A stretch of DNA of 64,000 bases from Acanthacorydalis orientalis (lineage: Eukaryota > Arthropoda > Insecta > Megaloptera > Corydalidae). The translations under genes and the position numbers were made by a program. Below the pieces are notes generated by a model. The model searched no databases. It was not told where the DNA came from and saw only the letters and a program-made list of their open reading frames with translations. Numbering within the stretch: position 1 is the first letter of the stretch; every line of letters starts with the position of its first letter. Location of the stretch: NCBI GenBank assembly GCA_034766995.1, contig CM068322.1, positions 35,768,939 through 35,832,938 of the forward strand, in the 5' to 3' direction. Shown here in pieces: positions 61,702 to 64,000 of the stretch.

Positions 61702-63121
61702 ATTTAATATTTTTTTTTCAAATTCATGCAATTATTTCGGAAATCAGATACAAAATTATTAGAGATGAAAGTGTTTTGGTTCAAATAGACAAAATGCATT
61801 TTGTTTTTTTTTTTTTTTTTTGAAATCAGTTCGAACAAATCATTTTAGACACAAAAAGTGTTCAAAGCGACTCTGACTTCTATAATAAAAAGATTAAATT
61901 TCTTTATGAAATGATGCTACAAGGTTTTTTTGCTGATGAATTTTTGTGCACAGAATATGAAGCCACAGAACCGAAATTGCTATTCTTTAAACAAGCAGAA
62001 ACACTTTTTCAGTTGTTTAAAACAGATGCACTGGTCGGCTGTTGACAGTAAATCGGTAAGATGGTCACAGCTACAGGTCGTTTGAAAATGGGTTTGTGTG
62101 TGGGAGAGAGTCGGAGGCAACGTGGAAAATATGCCAGGTGTTTTGCTGATGAGTTTTTGTATCTGGAACATCACGAACACATAGTACCGGAATTATTATC
62201 ATTTAAACAAGATAAAACATTTTGTTCATTTTTAAAACAACTGAACCGATTGAGTATCAACAGTGGTATTGTGGGATGGCCATAGTTACAGTAACTTTAC
62301 CACGGGTTTGTAAGAGGGTGTGACGGAATAAAAACGTGTGCTTATGCCCTGCACCTAATGATTTTGTTCCTTTTCAATACTCCATGTGCTTCCTGCCACA
62401 ACAAGTGTATGGCAAATTCCTTATTATTCTTAGTTCTCCGACACAACGTTTCATAGGCTATCGATTATCGATAAACAATAATAAACTGTCAGTGCTCCAA
62501 AGCCGACTTTGCGTCTTGTGCCGGTCACATCGTATAAGGCAGGCCGATCGAAACGATCCTGTTTTAAAACCGACAGGCGAAGGAGAGCATGTCGTCGAGT
62601 TATTTGGTCGTCGTGGAGAGAGACTCCGAGTGGACGGGCCTGGGCGCCGTCCGTAAGGAGAACAGCGAGCAGCTCGCCGAGCAGAGTAACGCCGCGACCG
62701 AGCTGCCGATATTCGTCCTGTTCCCGAACCTCGGCAACGTGCACCCGCAACGGGAGCAGCTGCTCGACCGGAAACTCTCGACGACCGAGATCACGAGGAT
62801 GCTCGTCGAACTCGGCGAGAAACCGGACTTCTCGTCGCTGAAGATGACCGACAAGATGCACGTTTCGGAGGTAAAATCGAGGACGAGACGCTTCGAGACG
62901 GCATTCCCTCGATCGGATGCGACCCTCATACCGCGTGTCACTGTCTCATTTGTCTCAGAACTCTTCGCTCGATCCAATCCCGGAAAAGTCCGAAAACGTC
63001 CTGTGGTCGTTGAGTTTGGACGCCAGCGACGAAGCTCGATCGCATAACGACTGCACGTGCGAGAAGAAGTCGTATCACGAGCTGAACCTGGTCGCATCCG
63101 ATATGCTAATAACGGATCGAG
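61429..63121 (+). CDS. Unrecognised gene, first three coding exons (continues past the window)
   Basis: I do not recognise the product. Exons: 61429-61536 (ATG, donor GTACGA), 62577-62870 (acceptor CGACAG, donor GTAAAA) and 62959-63121 (acceptor TCTCAG, donor GTAAAA). Phases match at both joins, and the last exon ends one base into a codon with no stop, so the gene goes on to the right. The 188 residues seen begin [20 protein letters not shown], an acidic disordered-looking leader. Next comes [20 protein letters not shown] and an [20 protein letters not shown] segment that could be helical, then a region with DCTCEKK. There is no signal peptide or membrane span. GC-rich third positions and clean splice sites support it. 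The ATG at 62589 in exon 2 is an alternative start if exon 1 is wrong. Confidence 0.65.
61603..61699. repeat. (AT)n microsatellite with GTAT interruption
   Basis: AT tract broken by a (GTAT) run, in the first intron of the 61.4-kb gene. Confidence 0.93.
61920..62290 (+). repeat. Diverged tandem duplication of about 215 bp within an intron
   Basis: TTTTGCTGATGA(A/G)TTTTTGT occurs at about 61928 and 62140. It is followed in both by matching blocks (ATT..TTTAAACAAG; TTTTTAAAACA; GGTTTGT with GAG). It lies in the first intron of the unrecognised 61.4-kb gene. Confidence 0.55.
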
Positions 63122-64000
63122 GTAAAAACGCGTCTTATCGTACTGCACATGTCCGTTATCAATCGGCTTTGTTAACGTAGGTCGGACACGAGCAGATAAC
63201 AAGAGTCCGCCGTGTACGAGATGCGTTGTCTGTGATAAGAAATGCGACGCGATTGACCGGAAAACGCACAGCGACGATACTGTCTAAACGTACTTTCGGC
63301 ACCACCACCCCCACCTTCTTTCCAGAGATGTACTGTTATTTTATGTTTGAACAAAACCCCTAAGCGACAGTAATGTGTCGCGATAAAATTTATAATATAT
63401 ATGTTCGATATCTCAGCGTGCTTGCTTCTTTTTTTAGATTTCAGTTGATAAATCATATTCAAAACAAAAACAAATAAACATTTCATCATGCTTGATCGAA
63501 CTAGCTGTGTGTCTAGTCGATTTTATAAATAAATACAATTGGCCTCGTATGTCTTATCTTTTCTAGAACATGTCACTGCATACAAATATCTTTCTTAGAC
63601 ATTCGAATCAGGTTTTAATTCGGCACTAGTTTTTATTTTCGTCACAACCGGTCGTGTATTCTACATTCTTGTAATACACAGTACCGTGTATTGTTCTCTT
63701 ATCGATTATAGTTCTGGAAAAAATATTTGAATTGAACAATCGATCGAGGGTTTTGAAAAAGAATACCCGTCTGGCTGTTCGTCTACAATTCGCGGTATAT
63801 TTTAAAATGATATTCTTACAAATCGGTAAGTTTGGAAAGTTGACGCACAGGCCGTATAATTTACCGACAATACAGATATCTGTATTATTTTACTTTGCAG
63901 TATGTGTGCGATTGTCACTTTTCATTATTAGATGCTAGCACGTACACACTTCTTAGGTTATAAACTCTTCTGGCGACGTGTTTACTTTTTGGCGGCAAAA

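Overview
This is a eukaryotic nuclear window, almost certainly from an arthropod and probably an insect. Every gene I can identify is split by GT-AG introns. The ribosomal protein S18, fatty-acid transport protein and endophilin-B reading frames match animal families over their full length. Coding exons are GC-rich, with C or G at third positions. Introns and spacers are AT-rich and full of (AT)n microsatellites. No species can be named from the sequence alone.

Layout. 3.5-12.3 kb (+): a long-chain fatty acid transport protein (FATP/SLC27) gene in seven exons, with its 3' UTR running to about 14.3 kb. 15.8-16.4 kb (+): a two-exon gene for an unrecognised 169-residue protein. 16.7-17.2 kb (-): EMC5/MMGT1, an ER membrane protein complex subunit, head-to-head with RpS18 (+, 17.6-18.6 kb). 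19.1-31.0 kb (-): endophilin-B, with six coding exons ending in an SH3 domain and a phase-compatible alternative last exon near 26.9 kb that would give a protein without SH3. A short candidate first exon lies on the opposite strand at 20.5 kb. 31-51 kb: a gene-poor stretch in which I see only repeats. 51.3-59.6 kb (+): a SINA/SIAH-like E3 ubiquitin ligase, whose first exon is linked by splice phase only. 61.4 kb to the window end (+): the first three exons of an unrecognised gene that continues past the edge.

The genes look like an ordinary mix of functions (lipid uptake and activation, ER membrane insertion, translation, membrane curvature, ubiquitin ligation), not a pathway cluster. The distinctive content is in gene structure and repeats: two introns that are multiples of three and carry no stop, so naive ORF finding reads straight through them; a pair of TTAA-flanked, MITE-like elements, one carrying a snap-back inverted duplication; a cluster of perfect hairpins at 32.3-33.0 kb; a roughly 68-bp module recurring at 9 kb and 49-50 kb; and a family of degenerate foldback elements. 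I found no convincing tRNA, rRNA, snRNA, retrotransposon ORF, transposase or viral gene.
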